Numbered from the stretch's first letter, positions 27,911 to 35,970 are shown. The stretch: 64,000 bases of DNA from Acidiluteibacter sp963716125 (GCA_963716125.1 OY970294.1:186001-250000), one strand, 5' to 3'. Notes: generated from the letters alone by a model not told the origin. Program-made: numbers and translations.

Positions 27911-28680
27911 ATGTCTACGGCAAAAAGGAATTGAATATAACTTTAAAAGTTTGGCGTCAAAAAAATGGCAATGCTAAAGGAAGCTTGGAAACTTATCCGT
28001 TGAAAGATGTTTCTCCTGATAGCTCTTTCTTGGAAATGATGGATATCTTAAATGATGAAATCATTATGAAAGATGGCAAGTCCAGTTGCTTTTGATCACG
28101 ATTGTAGAGAAGGAATTTGTGGTTCTTGTTCATATGATATTAATGGAGAGCCTCATGGTCCTGCAAGATTGGTAACAACTTGTCAATTGCACATGCGTTA
28201 ATTTAAAGATGGAGAAACTATTTATGTAGAGCCATTTAGAGCTAAGGCTTTTCCAATTATTAAAGATTTAATAGTTGATAGAAGTTCTTTTGATCGAATT
28301 CAACATGCAGGAGGTTATATTTCGGTAAATACTTCAGGAAATACACAAGATGCTAATCAATTCCTATTAAAAAAGAGAATGCTGATGACGCATTTTATGC
28401 TGCAACTTGTATTGGTTGTGGCGCTTGTGTAGCGGCTTGTAAAAATGCTTCTGCCTCTTTATTTGTGTCTGCAAAAATTTCTCAATATGCTTTATTACCA
28501 CAAGGACAAGTAGAAGCAAAAGATAGAGTTTTGAATATGGTAAAACAAGCCGAAAAAGAAGGTTTTGGACCTTGTTCAAACACTGGAGCTTGCGAAGTTG
28601 AATGTCCTAAAGGAATTTCATTGGAAAATATTGCAAGAATGAATAGAGAGTATTTGTCGGCAACTTTAACTACAAAATAA
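27911..28680 (+). pseudogene. sdhB: Succinate dehydrogenase iron-sulfur subunit, frame broken
   Basis: SdhB is readable across several frames: LNITLKVWRQKNGNAKG, the [2Fe-2S] site FDHDCREGICGSCSYDING, TTCQLHM, then TCIGCGACVAACKNAS and GPCSNTGACEVECPKGIS for the [4Fe-4S] and [3Fe-4S] clusters. Frame changes lie near 27918, 28082 and 28350, and an in-frame TAA stands at 28199-28201 between HMR and FKDGE. All cluster cysteines are present. With sdhA it forms one damaged block ending at a good terminator. Confidence 0.85.
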
Positions 28681-28700
28681 AATATTTTAACTTAATTTTA

Positions 28701-28736
28701 AACCCATTCCCAAGTTTCTTGGGGATGGGTTTTTTT
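28701..28736 (+). terminator. Intrinsic terminator of sdhCAB
   Basis: ACCCATTCCCAAG pairs with CTTGGGGATGGGT (one G-T pair) around a short TTT-containing loop, followed by seven T. It starts 20 bases after the sdhB stop. Confidence 0.85.
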
Positions 28737-28768
28737 GTGCTTAATTTTGAATCTCCTATAATTTTAAT

Positions 28769-29926
28769 ATGCCAAATTACAAACTCTCCGTACATTCAAA
28801 ACTTCCAAAAGTTGGTCTGACCATTTTTACCAAAATGACTCAATTAGCTAATGAGTATAATGCTATTAATTTATCTCAAGGATTTCCCGATTTTCCATGT
28901 GATCCGAGATTAATAGAATTGGTGAATCAAGCTATGAAAGTGGGTCATAATCAATATGCTCCAATGGCTGGAGTAATGGCTTTGAGAGAGCAAATTGCTA
29001 TTTTAGAAGAAGAATTATACAGCGCTCAATACGACCCAGAAACTGAAATTACAATTACTTCAGGTGCTACTCAAGCCATTTATACCGCAATTTCATCTGT
29101 CATCAATGAGGGTGATGAAGTTATTATTTTTACCCCTACTTATGATTGCTATGAGCCTGCTATTGAATTAAATGGTGGCAAATCGGTTTATGTACAATTA
29201 AATGCTCCTGATTATCAAGTAGATTGGGATCAGTTGAAGAAGTTGTTTAATCAGCAAACGAAGATGATCATCATTAATTCACCACACAATCCAACTGCAA
29301 GTATTTTGAACATGCAGGACATGGAAAAGTTAGAAAAACTGCTGAGTGGGACCGATATTATTGTCTTATCTGATGAGGTGTATGAACATATTATATTTGA
29401 TGGATATGAGCATCAATCTGTTTCTCGTTTTCCAAAATTAGCCGATCGTAGTTTTATCATCTCCTCATTTGGAAAAACATTTCATACCACTGGATGGAAA
29501 ATTGGTTACTGCTTAGCGCCTAAAGAATTGATGAAAGAATTTAGAAAAGCGCATCAATACACGGTTTTTTCTGTCAATACACCTATGCAGTATGCTTTTG
29601 CAGAATATTTAAAAGAAAAAAGAACCTATTTAGAGCTAAAATATTTCTACCAAAAAAAAAGAGATTTCTTTGTAAATGCAATGAGTAGCAGTAGATTTGT
29701 ATTGCCTCCCTCGGCTGGAACTTATTTTCAATTAATGTCTTACGAGGGAATTAGTGAAGAAAAAGATGTTGATTTTGCAGTGCGATTAACCAAAGAAGTA
29801 GGAGTAGCATCCATCCCTTTAAGTGTGTTTTATAACATCAACAACGACCAAAAAATGTTGCGTTTTTGTTTTGCCAAAAACGAAGAAACATTGTATAAAG
29901 CTGCTGAGATATTAACCAGAATATAA
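28769..29926 (+). CDS. Methionine aminotransferase (class I PLP aminotransferase)
   Basis: A 385-residue fold-type I aminotransferase. The PLP lysine lies in SSFGKTFHTTGWKIGY; INSPHNPTASIL and ITSGATQAIY are conserved. It resembles the methionine/kynurenine-preferring subgroup (YbdL-like). The next gene, 2 bases downstream, is a nitrilase-fold omega-amidase, a pairing known for salvage of 2-oxo acids formed by glutamine- or methionine-linked transamination. Confidence 0.85.
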   Translation: MPNYKLSVHSKLPKVGLTIFTKMTQLANEYNAINLSQGFPDFPCDPRLIELVNQAMKVGHNQYAPMAGVMALREQIAILEEELYSAQYDPETEITITSGATQAIYTAISSVINEGDEVIIFTPTYDCYEPAIELNGGKSVYVQLNAPDYQVDWDQLKKLFNQQTKMIIINSPHNPTASILNMQDMEKLEKLLSGTDIIVLSDEVYEHIIFDGYEHQSVSRFPKLADRSFIISSFGKTFHTTGWKIGYCLAPKELMKEFRKAHQYTVFSVNTPMQYAFAEYLKEKRTYLELKYFYQKKRDFFVNAMSSSRFVLPPSAGTYFQLMSYEGISEEKDVDFAVRLTKEVGVASIPLSVFYNINNDQKMLRFCFAKNEETLYKAAEILTRI

Positions 29927-29928
29927 GC

Positions 29929-30735
29929 ATGGATCAATTAACCATTTCATTAGTTCAAATTAATCTGTATTGGGAAGAGAGTAAAAAAAATATTGAACAC
30001 ATAGAGGATTTATTAGCAAAAGAAAATCCGTCAACTGACCTTATTCTACTTCCAGAAATGTTTAACACAGCTTTTTCTATGGATTCTAAGTCATTGGCTC
30101 AGAATATGAATGGAGAAGTAGTGCAACAATTGAAAAAATGGGCAAATACCTATCAATGTGCTGTTGTAGGAAGCTTTATTTGCGAAGAGAAGGGACATTT
30201 CTACAACCGTTTGTTATTTGTAGAACCCGAAGGAAAAATTCATCAGTACGATAAACGTCATTTATTTAGGATGGCCAATGAAGATCAATATTTTTCGAGT
30301 GGGAAAAAAAGGCTTGTTGTTGATTATAAAGGTTGGAAAATTCTACCCTTGGTTTGTTATGATTTAAGATTTCCAGTGTGGAGTAGAAATCAGTTTCAAA
30401 CCAATAAAAAAGATATATGTGATGCAGAATATGATTTGATGCTTTATATTGCCAATTGGCCAAAAGCGAGAGTGAATGCATGGGACAAATTATTATCAGC
30501 TAGAGCAATAGAAAATCAAGCTTATGTAGCAGCCGTAAATAGAGTAGGATTAGATGGCAATAAAATTGAATACAACGGACATTCTACCCTGATAGATGCC
30601 AAAGGAGATTATATAATAGAGCCTATTGAAAATACAGCGAGTGTTACAACAATGACTATATCAAAAAAGGAATTAGAGGCATTTAGAAAAAAATTTCCAG
30701 TAGGAATGGATTGTGATTCGTATAAGATTTACTAA
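29929..30735 (+). CDS. Nitrilase-superfamily omega-amidase (YafV-like)
   Basis: A 268-residue nitrilase-fold amidase. The catalytic triad is visible: Glu in LLPEMFNTAF, Lys in YDKRHLFRM, Cys in LVCYDLRFPVW. The family hydrolyses 2-oxoglutaramate or 2-oxosuccinamate. The 2-base gap from the aminotransferase implies one transcript and a joint role: the aminotransferase makes the 2-oxo-acid amide and this enzyme removes the amide, pulling the reaction forward. Confidence 0.85.
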   Translation: MDQLTISLVQINLYWEESKKNIEHIEDLLAKENPSTDLILLPEMFNTAFSMDSKSLAQNMNGEVVQQLKKWANTYQCAVVGSFICEEKGHFYNRLLFVEPEGKIHQYDKRHLFRMANEDQYFSSGKKRLVVDYKGWKILPLVCYDLRFPVWSRNQFQTNKKDICDAEYDLMLYIANWPKARVNAWDKLLSARAIENQAYVAAVNRVGLDGNKIEYNGHSTLIDAKGDYIIEPIENTASVTTMTISKKELEAFRKKFPVGMDCDSYKIY

Positions 30736-30737
30736 CC

Positions 30738-31301
30738 CTACTTCCCATTAAAATCAGACATTACTCTTTGAATCGCATTGGTAGAAAAAGCTTGAATCAT
30801 TTTTACGGTTTGATCCAATCGTTCAGGTAAATCCAACGCTTGATCTTTCGTCCATTCACCAAGCACATATTGCACTTGCTGACCTCTACCAAAATCATTG
30901 CCTACTCCAAATCGAATACGAGGATAATTTTGGGTTCCTAAGGTTTCAAAGATACTTTTTAAGCCATTATGGCCACCATCACTTCCTTTTGGTTTTAAGC
31001 GTAATACGCCAAAATCTAAAGCAATATCATCTGTTATAATTAGTAAATTTTCAATTTTAATTTTTTCTTCTTGCAACCAATAATTGACTGCTTTTCCACT
31101 TAAATTCATATAAGTAGAAGGCTTTAAAAGAATAAGGGTTCTTCCTTTGTGTTTAATTTCAGCTACGTCACCATAACGAGCAGTAACAAAAGAAGCATTG
31201 AACGCAGTCGCAACTGCATCCAATGCTTTAAAACCTATATTGTGTCGAGTATTTTCATACTCAGAACCTATATTTCCTAAACCTACAATAAGGTATTTCA
31301 C
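30738..31301 (-). CDS. pth: Peptidyl-tRNA hydrolase
   Basis: A 187-residue Pth. Conserved N10 in VGLGNIGSEYENTRHNIGF and catalytic H20 are present; the later TDDIALDFG and GSDGGHNGLKSI are family signatures. It rescues peptidyl-tRNA dropped from ribosomes. It lies 12 bases after rplY, a common pairing. Confidence 0.95.
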   Translation of the reverse strand: MKYLIVGLGNIGSEYENTRHNIGFKALDAVATAFNASFVTARYGDVAEIKHKGRTLILLKPSTYMNLSGKAVNYWLQEEKIKIENLLIITDDIALDFGVLRLKPKGSDGGHNGLKSIFETLGTQNYPRIRFGVGNDFGRGQQVQYVLGEWTKDQALDLPERLDQTVKMIQAFSTNAIQRVMSDFNGK

Positions 31302-31313
31302 AAGAGAGTGATT

Positions 31314-31961
31314 TTATTCAGCCGTAGCTTCTTCAGTTTTAGCTTCAGCTCCTTCTTCACCTTCTACAACTGTTCCTTCTTCACCTTCTGCTTCCTCTTC
31401 TTCTTCATCCACAGCAACTCTAGAAGTTTTAACTGCTACAACTACTGCATTAGGAGTATCTAAAAATTCACAACCATTAATGCTAATGTCTTGAACTTTT
31501 ATAGACATACCAATTTTTAATTTGGTAATATCCACTTCAATCTCATCAGGCATATCATTTGGTAAAGCTTTCAAAACTAATTTTCTTAGTTTATCACTTC
31601 TTTTACCACCATTTTTGATACCAATAGAACTACCAACAACTTTTACAGGGATACCCATAATAATTGGCTTATCTTCAAATACTTCATAAAAGTCAATGTG
31701 GATTGCTTTATCAGAAACTGGATGAAATTGTACATCTCTTATTACAGCTTTGATTTTTTTGCCATCCATGTCAAGTTCTACAATGTGAACTTCAGGAGTA
31801 TTGATTATTTTATCAAAAGCAATTTCACCAACAGTAAAGTTGATGTTTTCTTTACCACCATAAAGAATAGCAGGAATATTTCCGTCTTTTCTTAATTGGT
31901 TTAAGGCGCTTTTGTTTCTTACTTCCACTCTTTTAGAAGCTTTTAACGCTACTGATTTCAT
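31314..31961 (-). CDS. rplY: 50S ribosomal protein L25/Ctc
   Basis: A 215-residue L25 of the long Ctc type: N-terminal 5S rRNA-binding domain (VRNKSALNQLRKDGNIPAIL), then the TL5/Ctc beta-domain (IHIDFYEVFEDKPIIMGIPV), and an acidic tail rich in Glu/Ala. The acidic tail is usual in Bacteroidota L25. It sits between prs and pth, a conserved arrangement. Confidence 0.93.
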   Translation of the reverse strand: MKSVALKASKRVEVRNKSALNQLRKDGNIPAILYGGKENINFTVGEIAFDKIINTPEVHIVELDMDGKKIKAVIRDVQFHPVSDKAIHIDFYEVFEDKPIIMGIPVKVVGSSIGIKNGGKRSDKLRKLVLKALPNDMPDEIEVDITKLKIGMSIKVQDISINGCEFLDTPNAVVVAVKTSRVAVDEEEEEAEGEEGTVVEGEEGAEAKTEEATAE

Positions 31962-31993
31962 TCTATTATATTTATAAAAACGTTTATACTAAT

Positions 31994-32926
31994 TTAAAAA
32001 ATAAAATAACCACTAATTGATTCGTAATTGTGAACTTTATAAATCACTTTTGCGAATAAATCAGAAACGGTTAATACTTTTATTTTTGCACTTTCTTGCT
32101 TTAATGGAATTGAATCTGTTACGATTAATTCCGTCAGCTTTGAATTTTCAATCCTTTCATATGCTTGACCTGATAAAATGGCATGTGTACAAAAAGCTCT
32201 AACGCTATTTGCACCTTTTTCCATCATAATATCGGCAGCTTTAGTCAATGTTCCGGCAGTATCAATCATATCATCTACCAAAAATACATCTTTACCTTCT
32301 ACATCACCAATCAAGAACATTTTCTCAATTTGATTGGCTTCTTTTCTTTGCTTATAACAAATTACAACCTCAGTTTTCAAATGTTTCGCATAAGCATAAG
32401 CTCTTTTAGAACCACCCATATCTGGCGATGCCATAATAAGGTTTTCCAAATTCAAACCTTTAATAAAGGGAATGGAAATCGCAGAAGCAAACAAATGATC
32501 TACAGGGACTTCAAAAAACCCTTGAATTTGATCTGCATGTAAATCCATCGTCATTACACGAGTAACACCTGCTGCAGTCAACATATTGGCAACCAACTTA
32601 GACCCTATCGGAACCCTTGGTGAATCTTTTCTATCTTGACGCGCAAAACCAAAATATGGAATTACAGCTACAATTCTTCTAGCAGAAGCTCTTTTAGCAG
32701 CATCTACCATCAATAACAATTCAAATAAATTGTCGGTAGGTGGAGGAGTACTTTGAATGATAAAAACATCTGCTCCCCTAACAGACTCTTCCAATGATGG
32801 TTGAAATTCGCCATCGCTAAAAGTGTTGATAGAAGCTTTACCTAAATCTACGCCATAATTTTGCGCAATTTTTTCTGCTAAAGCTTTAGTGGCAGCACCT
32901 GAAAATATCTTTACTTTTGAAGACAT
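31994..32926 (-). CDS. prs: Ribose-phosphate pyrophosphokinase
   Basis: A 310-residue PRPP synthetase. It has the N-terminal DGEFQPSLEESVRGADVF region, PYFGFARQDRK catalytic-loop motif, and the PRPP-binding site VFLVDDMIDTAGTLTKAA. It makes PRPP from ribose-5-phosphate and ATP for nucleotide, His and Trp synthesis. It is first of a prs-rplY-pth unit. Confidence 0.95.
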   Translation of the reverse strand: MSSKVKIFSGAATKALAEKIAQNYGVDLGKASINTFSDGEFQPSLEESVRGADVFIIQSTPPPTDNLFELLLMVDAAKRASARRIVAVIPYFGFARQDRKDSPRVPIGSKLVANMLTAAGVTRVMTMDLHADQIQGFFEVPVDHLFASAISIPFIKGLNLENLIMASPDMGGSKRAYAYAKHLKTEVVICYKQRKEANQIEKMFLIGDVEGKDVFLVDDMIDTAGTLTKAADIMMEKGANSVRAFCTHAILSGQAYERIENSKLTELIVTDSIPLKQESAKIKVLTVSDLFAKVIYKVHNYESISGYFIF

Positions 32927-33058
32927 TGTAATATCCTATTTTTTTTGGTCGTTAAAAGGGGGTGCAAATTTATTAAATTAATCATAGCTTCACAATAGAA
33001 ACATGTAATGTTTATAAAATAAATTCAAAAAAGATTTTAAAGAGTCAAAAGTAATGAA

Positions 33059-33066
33059 TAATTTTG
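33059..33066 (+). promoter_or_regulatory. Candidate -7 box for tRNA-Leu
   Basis: TAATTTTG fits the TAnnTTTG consensus and ends 26 bases before the tRNA. No convincing -33 box is seen. Confidence 0.4.
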
Positions 33067-33092
33067 CATTCTCTTTAATGAAAATTAAATGA

Positions 33093-33174
33093 GCCCGGAT
33101 GGCGGAATTGGTAGACGCGCTGGTCTCAAACACCTGTGCCTTCGGGCGTGCCGGTTCGACTCCGGCTCCGGGTA
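33093..33174 (+). tRNA. tRNA-Leu (anticodon CAA)
   Basis: An 82-base class II tRNA. Acceptor arms GCCCGGA / TCCGGGT pair fully (one G-T); D arm GCG/CGC; anticodon CAA at 33127-33129 in the loop CTCAAAC; long variable arm TGCCTTCGGGCGT; T arm GCCGG-TTCGACT-CCGGC; discriminator A at 33174. CCA is not encoded. The anticodon stem CTGGT/ACCTG has one T-T mismatch (second pair), odd for tRNA-Leu. Confidence 0.95.
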
Positions 33175-33258
33175 CAAAAGCAGAGTGAGAGAGCAGAGTG
33201 AGAGCGATGAATTCTCACTTTGCTTTTTCTTCACTCTCACTCTCTAACTGCTGTTAAT

Positions 33259-33606
33259 ATGTTTGACTTCGAAAAACTACATGTTTACAAAAAAGCAAAG
33301 CTTTTCAATTCAGAAATTCGAGCTCTTATTCATCATAAGAAATTTGATCGAACAACCAATGACCAACTTAGAAGAGCTTCATTTAGCATTGTACTTAACT
33401 TAGCTGAAGGCTCTGGTAGATTTTCGAGAAAAGATAGAAGAAATTTCTTTGTTATCTCTAGAAGCTCTTTATTTGAGGTAGTTGCCATTTTAGATATTTT
33501 AAAAGATGAAAACTCTGTTTCACTAGAGAAATATAATTCCTTTTATGAGCAAGCTGAAGAACTTTCTAAAATTATTTTTACAATGATTAAAAATCTTACC
33601 GACTAG
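33259..33606 (+). CDS. Four-helix-bundle protein (23S rRNA intervening-sequence protein type)
   Basis: About 115 residues from ATG at 33259 (MFDFEKLHVYKKA), the usual start for this family; a longer reading from 33220 is unlikely. The core QLRRASFSIVLNLAEGSGR is the S23/IVP signature. Such proteins were first found in 23S rRNA intervening sequences, but here the gene stands downstream of a tRNA with no rRNA near. Family relatives next to diversity-generating elements exist, but none is seen here. Function unknown. Confidence 0.8.
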   Translation: MFDFEKLHVYKKAKLFNSEIRALIHHKKFDRTTNDQLRRASFSIVLNLAEGSGRFSRKDRRNFFVISRSSLFEVVAILDILKDENSVSLEKYNSFYEQAEELSKIIFTMIKNLTD

Positions 33607-33702
33607 AAACTATTACAGTACGTGAGTCTTGAGCAAGACACTCACCTCTTATTGATTACTAAAAAAAATCAAGGAATCTTTCTTGAAGTTGATATGCCGG
33701 TT

Positions 33703-33720
33703 CGTCCCGACACTTCGGGA
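33703..33720. repeat. 18-bp palindrome within a tRNA T-arm remnant
   Basis: GTCCCGACACTTCGGGAC lies inside a stretch that otherwise reads like the tRNA-Leu 3' end: GCCGGTTC before it and CCGGC...GGTAC after it. It appears inserted at the T loop of a degraded tRNA copy. Confidence 0.6.
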
Positions 33721-33793
33721 CCGGCTTTAGGTACAAAAAAAGCTTTTTGCTTTTATATTGAAAGGCTTTTTGATTAAGGAGCCAATTCTCTCC

Positions 33794-33811
33794 GTCCCGA
33801 AGAGTCGGGAC
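33794..33811. repeat. 18-bp palindrome at the second tRNA 3' remnant
   Basis: GTCCCGAAGAGTCGGGAC lies between CTCC and CGGGTAC, again where the tRNA acceptor end would read CTCCGGGTAC. Its reverse complement differs from the first palindrome by one loop base, so the two are the same element in opposite orientation. Confidence 0.6.
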
Positions 33812-33907
33812 CGGGTACAAAAGCAGAGTGAGAGAGCAGAGTGAGAGCGATGAATTCTCACTTTGCTTTTTCTTCACTCTCACTCTCACTCTCTAACTGC
33901 TGTTAAT

Positions 33908-34015
33908 ATGTTTGACTTCGAAAAACTACATGTTTACAAAAAAGCAAAGCTTTTCAATTCAGAAATTCGAGCTCTTATACATCCTCGTTATCGCGCGATT
34001 GCATCGCGTGATTAA
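33908..34015 (+). pseudogene. Truncated copy of the four-helix-bundle gene
   Basis: Starts MFDFEKLHVYKKAKLFNS exactly like the gene at 33259 and stays identical for about 23 codons, then runs into the palindrome-rich repeat and stops at 34013-34015. A 5' fragment only. Confidence 0.75.
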
Positions 34016-34027
34016 TTGGTCATCAAT
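33985..34027. repeat. Palindromic repeat with TGATTAATTGGTCATCAA tail, copy 1
   Basis: TCGCGCGATTGCATCGCGTGA followed by TTAATTGGTCATCAA. The tail and part of the hairpin recur at 42993-43026, so this is a dispersed repeat. In both places a GGACGTCTTCGTCC element lies within about 150 bases. Confidence 0.6.
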
Positions 34028-34040
34028 TTAACCCATTCGC

Positions 34041-34091
34041 GCGGACGTCTTCGTCCGTGTGTATATTTTCTCAGGACTTGAAGTCCGTTAA
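34041..34091. repeat. Double-hairpin repeat (GGACGTCTTCGTCC family), copy 1
   Basis: First hairpin GCGGACGTCTTCGTCCG, then TGTGTATATTTTCTCA, then second hairpin GGACTTGAAGTCC. The same two-hairpin layout appears at 42871-42945 and 43876-43926. It borders the 5'-truncated RHS gene. Confidence 0.75.
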
Positions 34092-34173
34092 ATGAGAAGT
34101 CCACCAAGCAAGTAGACCATTTATATGTTTTTCATTACAGTACCATTACCAAGGCTTCACCTTAGATATTCGT

Positions 34174-35430
34174 ATGCGTTTATCAAAAATTATTCCTAAT
34201 TTAGTTTCGCCAAAAGGCGTAACTAGTTCGCCGAATAATGGCGGAACAAGCCCTGATGCGACTTATATTTTTAATATAATGTTAAACGATTCTGAAGGAA
34301 GACATATTAGTGCCACAATAGGGTCAGAACCTGTTATAGTAACAAGCCCGAGTTTAGGAGCTAATGCTTCGGAAGCTGCTATAGATATGGCTGCAGATAA
34401 ACTGTTGACATTTACTTTTACAGGCTCTGCGTTACAAGCTATGGCTACCAATGGTAAAGTTGTTTTAACCATTGACGCTGCACAAAATCCTCAATCCCCA
34501 AATGTGGGTTTTACAGTATCTAATATTCATATAGACCAGTACAATGCCAATGTAAATACAACAATGGCAATGAGAGTTGGAGGGTATAAGTATGGGTTTA
34601 ACGGTATGGAGAAAGATGATGAAATCAAAGGAAGCGGAAATAGTTATGATTTTGGAGCGAGAATGCTTGATGTTAGGTTAGGGAAATTTTTGAGTGCTGA
34701 CCCCTTGGCAAGTTGGGCACCGGGATGGAGTCCTTATCGTTATGGTTTTGATAATCCTATCAATTGTACTGATCCAACAGGTTTGTGGGAAGATCATTGG
34801 CAAGTAGATGATGATGGAAATGCAACTCTATTAGATACAGAAGGAGATGATATTTATGTAAATGACCAATTATTATCTGATTTTGATTTTACAGGTAAAG
34901 AAAGTGCTCTATCTTCTATTGGTACATATTATCACAATCAAGCGGGAGGAAGTTCATTATTTAATGATAAAATTTCAGTGCTTAATTATGAGAATTACTC
35001 TTTAAGTGGTTCAAGCAATTGGGGTTTAGATACCAAACCTTACAATGGACAGTCTGCCCCAAGAGCGTTTGCATATTCGTCAAAACAATATGGGACTGCT
35101 GATGATCGAATAGTTCTTCCTACTGATGGAGGTCATGTTTCTACCCTTCTAAATAATAAATTCAACTTTCAAAGTATTCTTTCTCATGAAGATATACACT
35201 TAGGACAGCCTTTAGATAAATATAGTTTTTCAGAGTACGGGACATATTTTGAATTAGATGCTTATAAAGGGCAAATGCAACATTCTTCTTGGGGAAATAC
35301 AACGGGTAGTTTTAAACGAAGTATGTTATTGAATGCAAACGATTATCTAAATAACTTAGAGAATAGTGGTAATACTGCTATTGAAAAAGCTTATCTAAAT
35401 TATAAGGGTTTCTTTAATTCAGTAAAATAA
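34174..35430 (+). CDS. 5'-truncated RHS-core protein with candidate metallopeptidase toxin tip
   Basis: A 418-residue reading. Residues ~140-210 are an RHS-repeat-associated core (YDFGARMLDVRLGKFLSADP, YRYGFDNPINCTDPTGL). Normal RHS proteins are far longer, so the N-terminal shell is missing; the open frame reaches back only to 34096. After the core comes a ~205-residue variable tip with HEDIH (338-342) and E360 in FELDAY, a zinc-protease-like HExxH...E arrangement. The next gene, a lipoprotein, overlaps by one base. I infer a polymorphic toxin tip; the truncated form may be an orphan cassette or pseudogene. Confidence 0.65.
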   Translation: MRLSKIIPNLVSPKGVTSSPNNGGTSPDATYIFNIMLNDSEGRHISATIGSEPVIVTSPSLGANASEAAIDMAADKLLTFTFTGSALQAMATNGKVVLTIDAAQNPQSPNVGFTVSNIHIDQYNANVNTTMAMRVGGYKYGFNGMEKDDEIKGSGNSYDFGARMLDVRLGKFLSADPLASWAPGWSPYRYGFDNPINCTDPTGLWEDHWQVDDDGNATLLDTEGDDIYVNDQLLSDFDFTGKESALSSIGTYYHNQAGGSSLFNDKISVLNYENYSLSGSSNWGLDTKPYNGQSAPRAFAYSSKQYGTADDRIVLPTDGGHVSTLLNNKFNFQSILSHEDIHLGQPLDKYSFSEYGTYFELDAYKGQMQHSSWGNTTGSFKRSMLLNANDYLNNLENSGNTAIEKAYLNYKGFFNSVK

Positions 35431-35918
35431 TGATGAAAGGGTTTTTAACGTTTCTTATTTTAGGGTTAGTTTCTTGCGGGACTTCCGCAACTGATAATAC
35501 TGAATTTCAGAATTCTGAATTAGTTAGTGTAACAAAAGTTAAGCAAGAAAGCAATGAGGGTATAAGAACTATGATAGTCTTTAAGGATATTGAAAACAAG
35601 CAGATAGACCATTCATTTACTCCGCCTTTGAAATTTAATTCTGCAGAAGAAATTTCAGAAATAGTAATAAAGGAATACGTGCAAAGAAGAGAAGTAGACC
35701 GAAAAGGTAATAATGAGATAATCAACTTACAATTCAATGTTTTTAAAGCTATTTCAATTCAAGAATTGAACTTTATCGCTAAAAAATCCGAGGAGTTGGT
35801 TAAGCAAAAAAACAATACTTTTTCGGGAGACTTATTTATTTACTTTTATTACTCTTCTAAAGGAGATGAATGGTTAAAAGTACCAATGCTAGCTCCGCAG
35901 GATGTTCTAAAAAAGTAG
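35430..35918 (+). CDS. Lipoprotein, candidate immunity protein to the RHS tip
   Basis: A 162-residue protein with a lipoprotein signal (MMKGFLTFLILGLVSCGTS; lipid-bearing Cys in VSCG). The rest is soluble with no family I recognise. Its ATG overlaps the RHS stop (TAATG), so translation is probably coupled. Small proteins directly after polymorphic toxin tips are typically immunity proteins, and a lipid anchor would put it where a secreted toxin arrives. Function is inferred from position alone. Confidence 0.6.
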   Translation: MMKGFLTFLILGLVSCGTSATDNTEFQNSELVSVTKVKQESNEGIRTMIVFKDIENKQIDHSFTPPLKFNSAEEISEIVIKEYVQRREVDRKGNNEIINLQFNVFKAISIQELNFIAKKSEELVKQKNNTFSGDLFIYFYYSSKGDEWLKVPMLAPQDVLKK

Positions 35919-35926
35919 GATGTGCT

Positions 35927-35950
35927 CCGCAGGCATTTGCAATCCTGCGG
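35927..35950. repeat. REP palindrome, distant copy
   Basis: CCGCAGG, CATTTGCAAT, CCTGCGG: the same family as the RAYT-linked palindromes about 18 kb away. It follows the lipoprotein gene by 8 bases. Confidence 0.65.
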
Positions 35951-35970
35951 TAAAATAAAGAAGAGAAGAA

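Larger units (their letters stand above)
33168..33978. repeat. Duplicated tRNA-3' end plus four-helix gene 5' end
   Basis: Bases 33168-33329 (last bases of the tRNA, spacer, first ~23 codons of the four-helix gene) reappear at 33811-33978. The only length difference is an extra six bases, CTCTCA-like, in the short repeat of the spacer. The second copy is cut off after GCTCTTAT. The spacer itself holds an AGAGTGAGA / TCTCACT inverted repeat. Confidence 0.8.

Noticed and set aside
33220..33606. 23S rRNA intervening sequence
   Set aside because: The four-helix gene belongs to that protein family, but no rRNA sequence flanks it.
34174..34600. Full RHS/YD-repeat toxin
   Set aside because: Only the core and tip exist; upstream is a stop at 34093 and a palindromic repeat, so no shell is encoded here.
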